From: Gemmobacter sp.
GTDB taxonomy: Bacteria > Pseudomonadota > Alphaproteobacteria > Rhodobacterales > Rhodobacteraceae
NCBI RefSeq assembly: GCF_034676705.1
Contig: NZ_JAUCBS010000013.1
Span: forward strand, 74,501 to 138,500
Direction of reading: 5' to 3'
Length of the DNA stretch: 64,000 nt
Shown: piece by piece, positions 9,203-19,462 of the stretch
Layout of the letters: each line of letters begins with the position of its first letter
How positions within the stretch are numbered: position 1 is the first letter of the stretch
Program-made: the position numbers and the translations under genes
Notes under the pieces: model-generated
Seen by the model: only the letters and a program-made list of their open reading frames with translations
Databases searched by the model: none
What the model was told of the DNA's origin: nothing

Positions 9203-10087
9203 TCAACCGGCGCCGCGCAACAGCTCCAGCAACGCGACGCCCGCGCACGACAGATGCCGGTTTCGGTGGCGGATTGCGGAAAAGACACGCGGCGGCAGGT
9301 CGAAACCCGCCTCGGCCACCAGCCCTTGCGCCAGATGCGGGGCCGCCGCCCGGCGCGACAGCACGGTGGCCACGCCCCCCGCCTCGACCGCGGCAATGCA
9401 GGCTTCGTTCGTCGGCAGGTCCAGCAGCACGGACAACTTCGCGTGATCAAGACCCAGCCTGCCCAGATCGTCGGCAAAGGCGGCCCGCGTGCCCGAGCCG
9501 CCTTCGCGCAGCACCCAGTCGGCCCCGGCCAGATCGGCCAGCCCCAGCCGCCGGCCATCGGCCCAGGGGTGATGCCGCCCGACCAGCACGATCAGCGCAT
9601 CCTGGGCCACCGTTTCGACCAGCAGATCGGGCGCCGCGACGCTGCCTTCGACCACGCCCAGATCGGCGGAGCCGTCCAGCACCGCCGCCACGACGGTGGT
9701 GGTATTGCCCGGCGCAAACTCCAGCACCACCTGCGGATACAGCCCCCGATAGCGCACCAGATGCGGCGGCAGCCAATAGCTGGAAACGGTCTGGCTGGCC
9801 TGCACCCGCAGGCCACCGCCGATCCCGCTGCCCAGATCGGCCAGCACGCCGGCCGCCGACATCGCCTGCTGCACCACCCCCCGGGCATGGGGAACAAAGC
9901 GCCGCCCCGCATCGGTCAGGGCGATATTGCGCCCCACCCGGTCGAACAGCCGCACATCGTGGCGCGATTCCAGCGCGGCAATCGCGGCGCTGACCGCCGA
10001 TTGCGTCATGTTCAGCGCCTGCGCGGCCCGGGTCACATGTTCCAGTTCGGCCACCATCAGAAACACCCGCAGCTGATCCAGCGTCAT
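9203..10087 (-). CDS. LysR-family regulator, YeiE-like, divergent from YeiH-type exporter
   Basis: A 294-residue LysR regulator. The start at 10087 opens with MTLDQLRVFL, the standard LysR beginning; 18 further upstream codons would be needed for the longest frame. The helix-turn-helix reads 'RAAQALNMTQSAVSAAI', followed by a substrate-binding domain with 'LRVQASQTVSSYWLP', typical of the CbbR/CysB/YeiE branch. It is divergently transcribed from the YeiH-family gene across about 145 bp. In E. coli yeiE and yeiH are also divergent neighbours, so control of the adjacent exporter is likely, though the effector is unknown. Confidence 0.88.
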   Translation of the reverse strand: MTLDQLRVFLMVAELEHVTRAAQALNMTQSAVSAAIAALESRHDVRLFDRVGRNIALTDAGRRFVPHARGVVQQAMSAAGVLADLGSGIGGGLRVQASQTVSSYWLPPHLVRYRGLYPQVVLEFAPGNTTTVVAAVLDGSADLGVVEGSVAAPDLLVETVAQDALIVLVGRHHPWADGRRLGLADLAGADWVLREGGSGTRAAFADDLGRLGLDHAKLSVLLDLPTNEACIAAVEAGGVATVLSRRAAAPHLAQGLVAEAGFDLPPRVFSAIRHRNRHLSCAGVALLELLRGAG

Positions 10088-10231
10088 CCGGCGCCCCCCT
10101 TGGCCCAGCCGTGCCCGACGGTCCAGGCAGATGGCAATCAATCCATGATTCCGAACGATCCGACAAGATCAATCCGTTGGACCGCTGAGTTGCCGCCATG
10201 CGATAACTGCCCCACCCCAGCCGAGAGCGCC

Positions 10232-11227
10232 ATGACCAGCCCCACAGCCCCCATCGCCCATCCATCCCTGCCGGGGCTGGCGCTGGCCGGCAGCATAGCG
10301 GCCGGGGCGCTGGTGCTGCGGCAGCTCAGCGGTATCGCCGTTCTCAGCCCGATGATCCTGTCGGTTCTGGCAGGGCTGGCGATCGGCAGCCTGTGGCGCG
10401 TGCCGCCACGGCTGGCCCCAGGCCTTGCGCTGGCCACCCGGCCGGTGCTGCGGGCGGGGATCGTCCTGCTGGGGTTCCAGATCACTTTGGGCCAGATCGG
10501 GGCGCTGGGGCCGGCGGCATTTGCCGTATCGGCGCTGACCTTGCTGGCCACCTTTCTGGCCGTCCGGCTGGCCGGGCGCGCGTTGGGCATGGCCGGGCCG
10601 CTGACCGACCTGATCGCCGCCGGCACCGCCGTCTGCGGCGCCTCGGCGGTGATCGCGGCCAATCCCGTGGCGCGTGGCAGTGACGAGGATGTGGCCTATG
10701 CCGTCGCCTGCGTCACCATTTTCGGCACGCTGGCCATGCTGGCGGCGCCGCTGCTGGCCGGGCCGCTGGGGCTGGCGGGGGCAAGCTATGGCATCTGGAC
10801 CGGCGCCAGCATCCACGAGGTGGCGCAGGTCACCGCCGCCGCCTTTCAGCTGGGCGATGCGGCCGGGCAGGCCGGCACCGTGGCCAAGCTGATCCGGGTG
10901 ATGCTGCTGGCGCCGCTGGTGCTGGGCATGGCGCTGGCGCTGCGCGGGCGGGCACAGGGCGGCGTTTCCGTGCCCGTGCCGTGGTTCGTCTTCGGCTTTG
11001 TCACCGCCATGCTGATCAACAGCGCCACCCCCCTGCCCGATGCGCTGCGCGAAGGGCTGGCCCTGCTGGCGGGCCTGCTGCTGGCCACCGGCCTTGCCGC
11101 CATGGGCCTGATGACCGACCCGCGCCGCCTGTGGGCACGCGGGGCGCGGCCGCTGCTGCTGGGCGCCTTCGGCTGGGTGTTTGCCGCAGGCTTTGCCTGG
11201 GCGGCGGTGATATTTCTGGGCGCCTGA
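10232..11227 (+). CDS. YeiH-family putative sulfate exporter (integral membrane protein)
   Basis: A 331-residue polytopic membrane protein with about ten Ala/Leu/Gly-rich helices. The family-typical segments 'RAGIVLLGFQITLGQIG' (near 70) and 'TAVCGASAVIAANPV' (near 133) are visible, as is the later 'GASIHEVAQVTAAAFQLG'. These identify the YeiH/UPF0324 family, some members of which have been tied to sulfite/sulfate export. I chose the ATG at 10232, which begins MTSPTAPIAH just before the first helix; earlier in-frame codons run through the divergent promoter region. The LysR gene opposite is its likely regulator. Confidence 0.88.
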   Translation: MTSPTAPIAHPSLPGLALAGSIAAGALVLRQLSGIAVLSPMILSVLAGLAIGSLWRVPPRLAPGLALATRPVLRAGIVLLGFQITLGQIGALGPAAFAVSALTLLATFLAVRLAGRALGMAGPLTDLIAAGTAVCGASAVIAANPVARGSDEDVAYAVACVTIFGTLAMLAAPLLAGPLGLAGASYGIWTGASIHEVAQVTAAAFQLGDAAGQAGTVAKLIRVMLLAPLVLGMALALRGRAQGGVSVPVPWFVFGFVTAMLINSATPLPDALREGLALLAGLLLATGLAAMGLMTDPRRLWARGARPLLLGAFGWVFAAGFAWAAVIFLGA

Positions 11228-11294
11228 AACCGGCGCTTGACCGGCGCGTTGCCCCGTGCGCGAGCTTGGCGCAACCAACCCCGGGGGCCGGTCG

Positions 11295-12365
11295 ATGAAG
11301 CTGTTCCAATGCCAGTGCTGCGGACAAGTCCTGCATTTTGAAAACACCGTCTGCCTGCGCTGCGGCCGGTCGCTGGGCTATCTGCCGGGGCCGGACCGGA
11401 TGGCCGCGGTCGAACCCGATGGCGCGGTCTGGCAGATCGCGGCCGAAACTGCGGATCCCCAGCGCTGGCGGTTCTGCAAGAACTGGGAACTGTCGGCCTG
11501 CAACTGGATGGTGCCGGTGCAAGGCAACCACGACCCCGAATATTGCGATGCCTGCCGGCACAACCGCACCGTCCCCGACCTGTCCGACCCCGACAACCAC
11601 CGCCGCTGGCAACGGATCGAGGTGGCCAAGCGCCGCCTGATCCACACGCTGACCCAGCTGGGCCTGCCCCGCCCCGTCACCGGCGACGGTCACCCCGAAC
11701 CGCTGGTCTTCGATTTCCTTGCCGACGATCCCGATACGGCGCAGCGCGTGCTGACCGGCCATGCCGATGGCGTGGTCACCATCTCGCTGACCGAGGCCGA
11801 CGATGCCGAACGCGAGGCGATGCGCAGCCAGATGGGCGAGGCCTACCGCACCCTCTTGGGCCATTTCCGGCACGAAATCGGGCATTACTACTGGGATCTG
11901 CTGGTCCGCGATGGCGGCGCGCTGGAGGCGTTCCGCGCCATGTTCGGCGACGAACGCGCCGATTATGCCGCCGCGCTGGACCGCCATTACCACGATGGCC
12001 CGCCCCCCGGCTGGGACAGCACCCATGTATCGGCCTATGCCACGATGCACCCGTGGGAGGATTGGGCCGAAACCTGGGCGCATTACCTGCACATGGTCGA
12101 CACGCTGGAAACCGCCGCCGCCCTGGGCATGAAGGTCGACCCGCAGATCGACGACGAGGGCGAGCTGTCCACCGGCATCGACGTCAACCCGTTCCGCGTG
12201 CGCCGCATCCAGCGCCTGCTGGCGGCCTGGCTGCCGCTGACCGTGGCGCTGAATGCGATGAACCGCTCGATGGGGCAGCCCGACCTTTACCCCTTTGCGC
12301 TGCCGCAACCCGTGCTGGACAAGCTGGGCTTTGTCCACGATCTGGTCACGGCGCGCCGGGGGTAG
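11295..12365 (+). CDS. Putative zinc metallopeptidase with N-terminal zinc ribbon
   Basis: A 356-residue cytoplasmic protein. The N-terminus carries a zinc-ribbon-like cluster (Cys6, Cys8/9, Cys20, Cys23) and a second Cys group near residues 61-87. The centre has the zincin active-site motif HEIGH (His193, Glu194, His197), followed by a Glu-rich stretch 'PWEDWAETWAHYLHM' that probably supplies the third ligand. This architecture matches an uncharacterised family of putative zinc-binding peptidases common in proteobacteria. The start at 11295 puts the first Cys pair immediately after MKLFQ. It converges on nrdF with only 3 bp between stop codons. Substrate unknown. Confidence 0.8.
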   Translation: MKLFQCQCCGQVLHFENTVCLRCGRSLGYLPGPDRMAAVEPDGAVWQIAAETADPQRWRFCKNWELSACNWMVPVQGNHDPEYCDACRHNRTVPDLSDPDNHRRWQRIEVAKRRLIHTLTQLGLPRPVTGDGHPEPLVFDFLADDPDTAQRVLTGHADGVVTISLTEADDAEREAMRSQMGEAYRTLLGHFRHEIGHYYWDLLVRDGGALEAFRAMFGDERADYAAALDRHYHDGPPPGWDSTHVSAYATMHPWEDWAETWAHYLHMVDTLETAAALGMKVDPQIDDEGELSTGIDVNPFRVRRIQRLLAAWLPLTVALNAMNRSMGQPDLYPFALPQPVLDKLGFVHDLVTARRG

Positions 12366-12368
12366 CGG

Positions 12369-13358
12369 TCAGAAATCCCAGTCGTCATCCTCGGTCGCCA
12401 CCGCCTTGCCGATCACGTAGCTGGACCCCGACCCCGAGAAGAAGTCGTGATTCTCGCTGTCGGGGCTGAGGGCCGCCAGGATCGCGGGGTTCACCTCGCA
12501 GGCCTGGGGCGGGAACAGCGCCTCGTATCCCAGGTTCTGCAACGCCTTGTTGGCGTTGTAATGCAGAAAGGCCTTCACATCCTCGGTCAGGCCCAGCCCG
12601 TCATACAGCTCGGCGGTATATTTCACCTCGATGTCATACAGGTCGAAGATCAGCGCAAAGGCAAAGTCCTTCAGCTCCTGCCGGCGTTCCTCGGGCAGCA
12701 CCTCCTGCGCGCGCTGGAACTTGTAGCCGATGTAATAGCCATGCACCGCCTCGTCGCGGATGATCAGACGGATCAGATCGGCGGTATTGGTCAGCTTGGC
12801 GCGGCTGGACCAGTACATCGGCAGGTAGAACCCGGAATAGAACAGGAAGGATTCCAGGAACACCGACGCGATCTTGCGTTTCAGCGGGTCTTCGCCGGCG
12901 CGGTATTTTTCCAGGATGATCCGCGCCTTGGCCTGAAGATGCGGGTTTTCCTCGCTCCAGCGAAAGGCCTCGTCGACTTCCTTGGTGGAACACAGCGTGG
13001 AAAAGATCGACGAATAGGACCGCGCATGGACCGATTCCATGAAGGCGATGTTGGTCAGGCAGGCTTCCTCGTGCGGGGTCACCGCATCGGGCATCAGCGA
13101 AATCGCCCCGACCGAACTTTGCACCGTGTCCAGCAGCGTCAGCCCGGTGAACACCCGGATGGTCAGTTCGCGTTCGGCCGGCCGCAGGGTGGACCAGCTT
13201 TGCACATCGTTCGACAGCGGCACCTTTTCCGGCAGCCAGAAATTCACCGTCAGGCGGTTCCAGACCTCCAGATCCTTGTCATCCTGCATCCGGTTCCAGT
13301 TGATCGCCTTCAGCGGCGCGCGCACGACATGATCCTTCACGGCGAAGAACCCTTTCAT
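12369..13358 (-). CDS. nrdF: Ribonucleotide reductase class Ib, beta (radical) subunit
   Basis: The 329-residue small subunit that houses the dimetal-tyrosyl radical cofactor for NrdE. Metal-ligand segments are visible: 'AFMESVHARSYSSIF' (Glu, His and the radical-Tyr region) and 'IIRDEAVHGYYIG' (Glu and His). Length and motifs fit NrdF rather than NrdB. It is the last gene of nrdHIEF. The ATG at 13358 is the most downstream start that keeps the conserved 'WNRMQDD' region intact. This start codon lies inside a copy of the dispersed hairpin repeat separating it from nrdE, and no strong Shine-Dalgarno sequence is obvious. Confidence 0.95.
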   Translation of the reverse strand: MKGFFAVKDHVVRAPLKAINWNRMQDDKDLEVWNRLTVNFWLPEKVPLSNDVQSWSTLRPAERELTIRVFTGLTLLDTVQSSVGAISLMPDAVTPHEEACLTNIAFMESVHARSYSSIFSTLCSTKEVDEAFRWSEENPHLQAKARIILEKYRAGEDPLKRKIASVFLESFLFYSGFYLPMYWSSRAKLTNTADLIRLIIRDEAVHGYYIGYKFQRAQEVLPEERRQELKDFAFALIFDLYDIEVKYTAELYDGLGLTEDVKAFLHYNANKALQNLGYEALFPPQACEVNPAILAALSPDSENHDFFSGSGSSYVIGKAVATEDDDWDF

Positions 13359-13404
13359 CTGTCCAAAAATATCCCACGGGGGTCCGGGGGTGTGAAACCC
13401 CCGG
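13356..13404 (-). repeat. Hairpin repeat, copy 3, between nrdE and nrdF
   Basis: On the minus strand it reads a CCGGGGG/CCCCCGG hairpin with a TTTCACA loop, then CCCCCGTGGGATATTTTTGG and ACAGATG. The final ATG of the repeat is the nrdF start codon. It belongs to the same family and the same sub-type (CATCTGTCC end) as the copies at 46977 and 52065. Inside an operon it could attenuate or process the transcript between nrdE and nrdF. Confidence 0.75.
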
Positions 13405-13416
13405 CGCTGTCCACCC

Positions 13417-15543
13417 TTACAACGTGCAGGACACGCAGCCCTGCACCTCGGTGCCTTCCAGCGCGGTCTGGCGCAGCCGGATGTAGTAGATGGTCTTGAT
13501 GCCCTTCTTCCAGGCATAGATCTGCGCCCGGTTGATATCGCGCGTCGTCGCCTCGGCCGGGAAGAACAGCGTCAGCGACAGGCCCTGGTCCACATGTTCG
13601 GTCGCCGCCGCATAGGTGTCGATGATGGCTTCGGGGCCGATCTCGTAGGCGTCCTTGTAGAACCCCAGGTTCTCGTTCGACATGAAGGGCGCCGGGTAAT
13701 AGACGCGGCCGATCTTGCCTTCCTTGCGGATCTCGATCTTGGCGACGATCGGGTGGATCGAGCTGGTCGAGTTGTTGATATAGCTGATCGAGCCGGTCGG
13801 CGGCACCGCTTGCAGGTTGCGGTTGAACATGCCGTGCTGCATCACGTCAGCGCGCAGCGTGGCCCAGTCGTCGCGGGTGGGCAGGGTGATGCCGTCGAAC
13901 ACGCGGGCGACCTCGGGCAGTTCGGGCAGCCAGTCGCGGCTGGTGTACTTGTCGAAGAACGTGCCATCGGCATATTTCGACGTGTGGAAATCCTTGAACG
14001 TCGCGCCACGTTCCTGCGCCAGCAGGCAGGATGCGCGGATCGCGTGATAGGCCACGGCGGCGAAATAGACCGAGGTGAACTCCACCCCCTCGGGCGAGCC
14101 ATAGTGGATGCCCTCGCGCGCCAGATAGCCGTGCAGGTTCATCTGACCCAGGCCCACCGCATGCGCCTCGTCATTGCCGCGGCGGATCGAGGGCACGGCG
14201 TCGATGGCCGACATCTCGCTGACGGCCGTCAGCGCCCGGATCGAGGTTTCGACCGTGGCGCCGAAATTCGGGCCGTCCATGGTGGCGGCAATGTTCAGCG
14301 AGCCAAGGTTGCAGGAAATGTCGGTGCCCAGGTGGCTGTAGGACAGATCCTCGTTGAACTCGCTCGCCTCGTTCACCTGGAGGATTTCGGAACACAGGTT
14401 CGACATGCTGATCCGGCCGGCGATGGGGTTGGCGCGGTTCACCGTGTCTTCGAACATCACATAGGGATAGCCGGATTCGAACTGGATCTCGGCAATGGTC
14501 TGGAAAAACGCGCGGGCATTGATCTTGCGCTTTTTGATACGCTTGTCGTTGACCATCTCGGCGTATTTCTCGGTCACCGAGATTTCCGAGAACGGCACGC
14601 CATAGACCTTCTGGATGTCATGGGGCGAGAACAGGTACATGTCCTCGTTCTTCTTGGCCAGTTCAAAGGTGATGTCGGGAATCACCACGCCCAGCGACAG
14701 GGTCTTGATGCGGATCTTCTCGTCGGCATTCTCGCGCTTGGTATCCAGAAAGCGCAGGATATCGGGGTGGTGCGCGTTCAGGTACACCGCGCCGGCGCCC
14801 TGACGCGCGCCCAGCTGGTTGGCATAGCTGAACGAATCCTCCAGCAGCTTCATCACCGGAATCACGCCCGAGGACTGGTTCTCGATCCCCTTGATCGGGG
14901 CCCCGGCCTCACGCAGGTTGGTCAGCATCAGCGCCACGCCACCGCCGCGTTTCGACAGTTGCAGGGCCGAGTTGATCGACCGGCCGATCGATTCCATGTT
15001 GTCTTCCAGCCGCAGCAGGAAGCAGGAAATCAGCTCGCCGCGCGATTGCTTGCCGGCGTTCAGGAAGGTCGGCGTCGCGGGCTGGAACCGGCCCGAGATG
15101 ATTTCCTCCATGAAGCTCATCGCCAACGCCTCGTCCCCGCGGGCCAGCGCCAGGGCAACCATGACAACGCGGTCTTCGTAGCGTTCCAGGAACCGCTGAC
15201 CGTCGCGGGTTTTCAGCGTGTAGCTGGTGTAATATTTGAACGCGCCCAGGAAGGTCGGAAAGCGGAACTTGCGGGCATAAGCCTCGTCCCAGATGCGGCG
15301 CTGGAAGTTCTTGGAATACTGGTCCAGCACCTGCGGTTCGTAATAGCCTTCGTCGACCAGATAGCGCAGCTTTTCATCCAGGTTGTGGAAGAACACCGTG
15401 TTCTGGTTGACGTGCTGCAGGAAATACTGCCGGGCGGCCATGCGGTCGGCGTCGAAGCGGATTTTCCCGTCGCCGTCATACAGGTTCAGCATCGCGTTCA
15501 GCGCGTGGTAATCAAGAGTAGGCTTCACAGCGCTGTCGAGCAT
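13417..15543 (-). CDS. nrdE: Ribonucleotide reductase class Ib, alpha (catalytic) subunit
   Basis: The 708-residue catalytic subunit that reduces ribonucleoside diphosphates. Visible are the active-site Cys in 'GELISCFLL', the thiyl-radical Cys in 'ISMSNLCSEI', the conserved 'NLGSLNIA' and 'PPTGSISYINNSTSS' segments, and the C-terminal redox pair Cys703/Cys706 (CVSCTL), which NrdH re-reduces. There is no N-terminal ATP-cone, as expected for class Ib. The start overlaps the 3' end of nrdI by 19 bp, so translation is probably coupled. The first 15 residues are less conserved, so a slightly later start is possible. Confidence 0.96.
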   Translation of the reverse strand: MLDSAVKPTLDYHALNAMLNLYDGDGKIRFDADRMAARQYFLQHVNQNTVFFHNLDEKLRYLVDEGYYEPQVLDQYSKNFQRRIWDEAYARKFRFPTFLGAFKYYTSYTLKTRDGQRFLERYEDRVVMVALALARGDEALAMSFMEEIISGRFQPATPTFLNAGKQSRGELISCFLLRLEDNMESIGRSINSALQLSKRGGGVALMLTNLREAGAPIKGIENQSSGVIPVMKLLEDSFSYANQLGARQGAGAVYLNAHHPDILRFLDTKRENADEKIRIKTLSLGVVIPDITFELAKKNEDMYLFSPHDIQKVYGVPFSEISVTEKYAEMVNDKRIKKRKINARAFFQTIAEIQFESGYPYVMFEDTVNRANPIAGRISMSNLCSEILQVNEASEFNEDLSYSHLGTDISCNLGSLNIAATMDGPNFGATVETSIRALTAVSEMSAIDAVPSIRRGNDEAHAVGLGQMNLHGYLAREGIHYGSPEGVEFTSVYFAAVAYHAIRASCLLAQERGATFKDFHTSKYADGTFFDKYTSRDWLPELPEVARVFDGITLPTRDDWATLRADVMQHGMFNRNLQAVPPTGSISYINNSTSSIHPIVAKIEIRKEGKIGRVYYPAPFMSNENLGFYKDAYEIGPEAIIDTYAAATEHVDQGLSLTLFFPAEATTRDINRAQIYAWKKGIKTIYYIRLRQTALEGTEVQGCVSCTL

Positions 15544-15941
15544 TCCAGTCCCCAGAATTTTTCAAGCCCGGCACGGACGCGGGCGATGTCGGTTTCGGTT
15601 CCGGCCAGTTCGAACTTGAACAAGAGCGGAACGGCGCATTTGCCAGCAATCGCCTCGCCTGCCAACCCGTAGGTCGCACCGAAGTTGCGGTTGCCGCCGG
15701 CAATGACGCCGCGCAACAGGGCGCGGCGGGCAGGATCGTTCAGAAAGCGGATCACGGGCTTGGCCACCGCGCCCCTGCCCTGGCCATCGGCATAGGTCGG
15801 GCAGATCAGCACATAGGGGCCGGGCGGATCGGGCAGCGGGTCGTCGGGGCGGGTGGGGATTCGCTGGGCTGGCAGTCCCAGACGGGCCACGAAACGCGCC
15901 GTATTTCCCGACCCCGACGAATAATAAACCAGCCCGCCCAT
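15525..15941 (-). CDS. nrdI: NrdI flavodoxin-like protein
   Basis: A 138-residue flavodoxin-fold protein that supplies oxidant for assembly of the Mn-tyrosyl radical in NrdF. The FMN-phosphate loop is 'YYSSGSGNTARFV' at residues 6-18. The NrdI signatures 'CPTYADGQG' and 'GVIAGGNRNFGATYG' follow, and length is normal. It lies 7 bp after nrdH and overlaps nrdE, which fixes it as part of nrdHIEF. Presence of NrdI supports a manganese-loaded NrdF. Confidence 0.95.
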   Translation of the reverse strand: MGGLVYYSSGSGNTARFVARLGLPAQRIPTRPDDPLPDPPGPYVLICPTYADGQGRGAVAKPVIRFLNDPARRALLRGVIAGGNRNFGATYGLAGEAIAGKCAVPLLFKFELAGTETDIARVRAGLEKFWGLECSTAL

Positions 15942-15948
15942 GGCTGGA

Positions 15949-16170
15949 TCAGGCGAGACGACCGATCATGTCGGGTCGAAAGCCCGCCCAGTGGGCGGCG
16001 CCGGCGACGACGACGGGGGCCTGCCGATAGCCCATCGACATGACCATATCCATGGCCTCGGCATCTTCGGTCAGGTCGATGACGCTGTAGGACAGGCCGC
16101 GCGCATCAAGGGCGCGGGTGGTGGCGGTGCACTGAACGCAAGCGGGCTTGGAATACACGGTGATGGTCAT
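15949..16170 (-). CDS. nrdH: NrdH glutaredoxin-like redoxin
   Basis: A 73-residue thioredoxin-fold electron donor for NrdE. The redox motif Cys11-Val-Gln-Cys14 follows 'VYSKPA', and the conserved 'GYRQAPVVV' with cis-Pro and the C-terminal 'GFRPDMI' are typical of NrdH. It is the first gene of nrdHIEF. A Shine-Dalgarno-like GAGGGA lies about ten bases upstream. Its long leader holds a cobalamin riboswitch, and the promoter overlaps two NrdR-like boxes, so NrdH and the genes behind it should be shut off when B12 or deoxynucleotides are plentiful. Confidence 0.95.
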   Translation of the reverse strand: MTITVYSKPACVQCTATTRALDARGLSYSVIDLTEDAEAMDMVMSMGYRQAPVVVAGAAHWAGFRPDMIGRLA

Positions 16171-16284
16171 GGCCTGAAGTCCCTCGGGTCCGATGTTGTT
16201 CTGGGCGCCGGGCGCGGGGCAGACATCGGGCCGGCGCGCGGCCAGCCTGACAACACCCCACGCCCTCCGCGTGGTCTGGTCGTT

Positions 16285-16445
16285 CGTGTCGCGGCCGGTC
16301 TTCTGGCTTGCGGGTCAAACGCGCCACCGGCCTTCCCGGAACCCGTTGGCCCCAGTGGTTTTCCAGCTTTGCTTACCGCTCACAGCTACGGGGGTAGCTC
16401 CGGATTTTCACCGGCTTCCCTTGGCATCCTGAGTCGCCCCAAGCG
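16285..16445 (-). promoter_or_regulatory. Cobalamin (B12) riboswitch in the nrdHIEF leader
   Basis: Read on the minus strand, the leader holds the conserved cobalamin-riboswitch segments in order. GGGAAGCCGGTGAAAATCC lies at 16420-16402, then a CCCCCGTAGCTGTGAGCGG-like segment at about 16394-16376, an AACCACTGG segment, a GGGAAGGC segment, and a B12-box-like GCAAGCCAGAAGACCGGCC at 16311-16293. It sits about 120 nt upstream of nrdH in the same orientation. B12 riboswitches normally repress B12-independent isozymes, and a class Ib reductase is exactly that. A downstream pairing CCGATGT/ACATCGG (16229-16223 with 16196-16190) may belong to the expression platform. Confidence 0.92.
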
Positions 16446-16457
16446 CCGCGACCCCGC

Positions 16458-16487
16458 CATAAAGACACCATATGTAGGGGGCGTCAA
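16458..16487 (-). promoter_or_regulatory. Likely nrdHIEF promoter
   Basis: On the minus strand a -35 box TTGACG (16487-16482) and a -10-like TTTATG (16463-16458) are 18 bp apart, just upstream of the B12 riboswitch. The spacer contains one NrdR-like box, and the second box is directly upstream of the -35. Start of transcription would be near 16450. Confidence 0.6.
16465..16480. promoter_or_regulatory. NrdR box 1 (promoter-proximal)
   Basis: ACACCATATGTAGGGG matches the palindromic NrdR consensus acaCwAtATaTwGtgt at 12 of 16 positions. It lies in the promoter spacer upstream of nrdH. Its centre is 31 bp from that of the second box, the helical spacing seen for tandem NrdR sites. Confidence 0.7.
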
Positions 16488-16495
16488 CCGAGATT

Positions 16496-16511
16496 AACGT
16501 ATCCATAGTAT
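16496..16511. promoter_or_regulatory. NrdR box 2 (promoter-distal)
   Basis: AACGTATCCATAGTAT matches the NrdR consensus at 10 of 16 positions, weaker in the left half but with a good right half (ATAGTAT). It is separated from box 1 by 15 bp. The exact spacing is the main support. Confidence 0.55.
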
Positions 16512-16674
16512 CTCAGTGACAAGCTGACCGGCGACTGTGCCTTTGATGCACAGGCCGGAAACGGGCCAAATTCGCAGAGAAGGTCAGCGCCGTAATCCCG
16601 TCGCGGCGCTGTGCCGGACGCGGGAATGCTGCGGTGCAGGATGGGGGAAACATAGCCCGAAATGCCGCCCGATG

Positions 16675-16697
16675 CCAACCCGCAAGCGGCGGGTTGG
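16675..16697 (-). terminator. Hairpin downstream of metH C-terminal gene
   Basis: A 9-bp perfect stem (CCAACCCGC / GCGGGTTGG) with a 5-base loop lies about 48 bp past the stop at 16745. It has no T-run, so it may be a weak terminator or just a 3' stabilising hairpin. It would insulate nrdHIEF from metH read-through. Confidence 0.4.
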
Positions 16698-16744
16698 CGG
16701 AAGTTTTCCGATGGGCGGGGGGCCATGCCCGCCATCGCCGGCGG

Positions 16745-19458
<2,714 letters not shown>

Positions 19459-19462
<4 letters not shown>

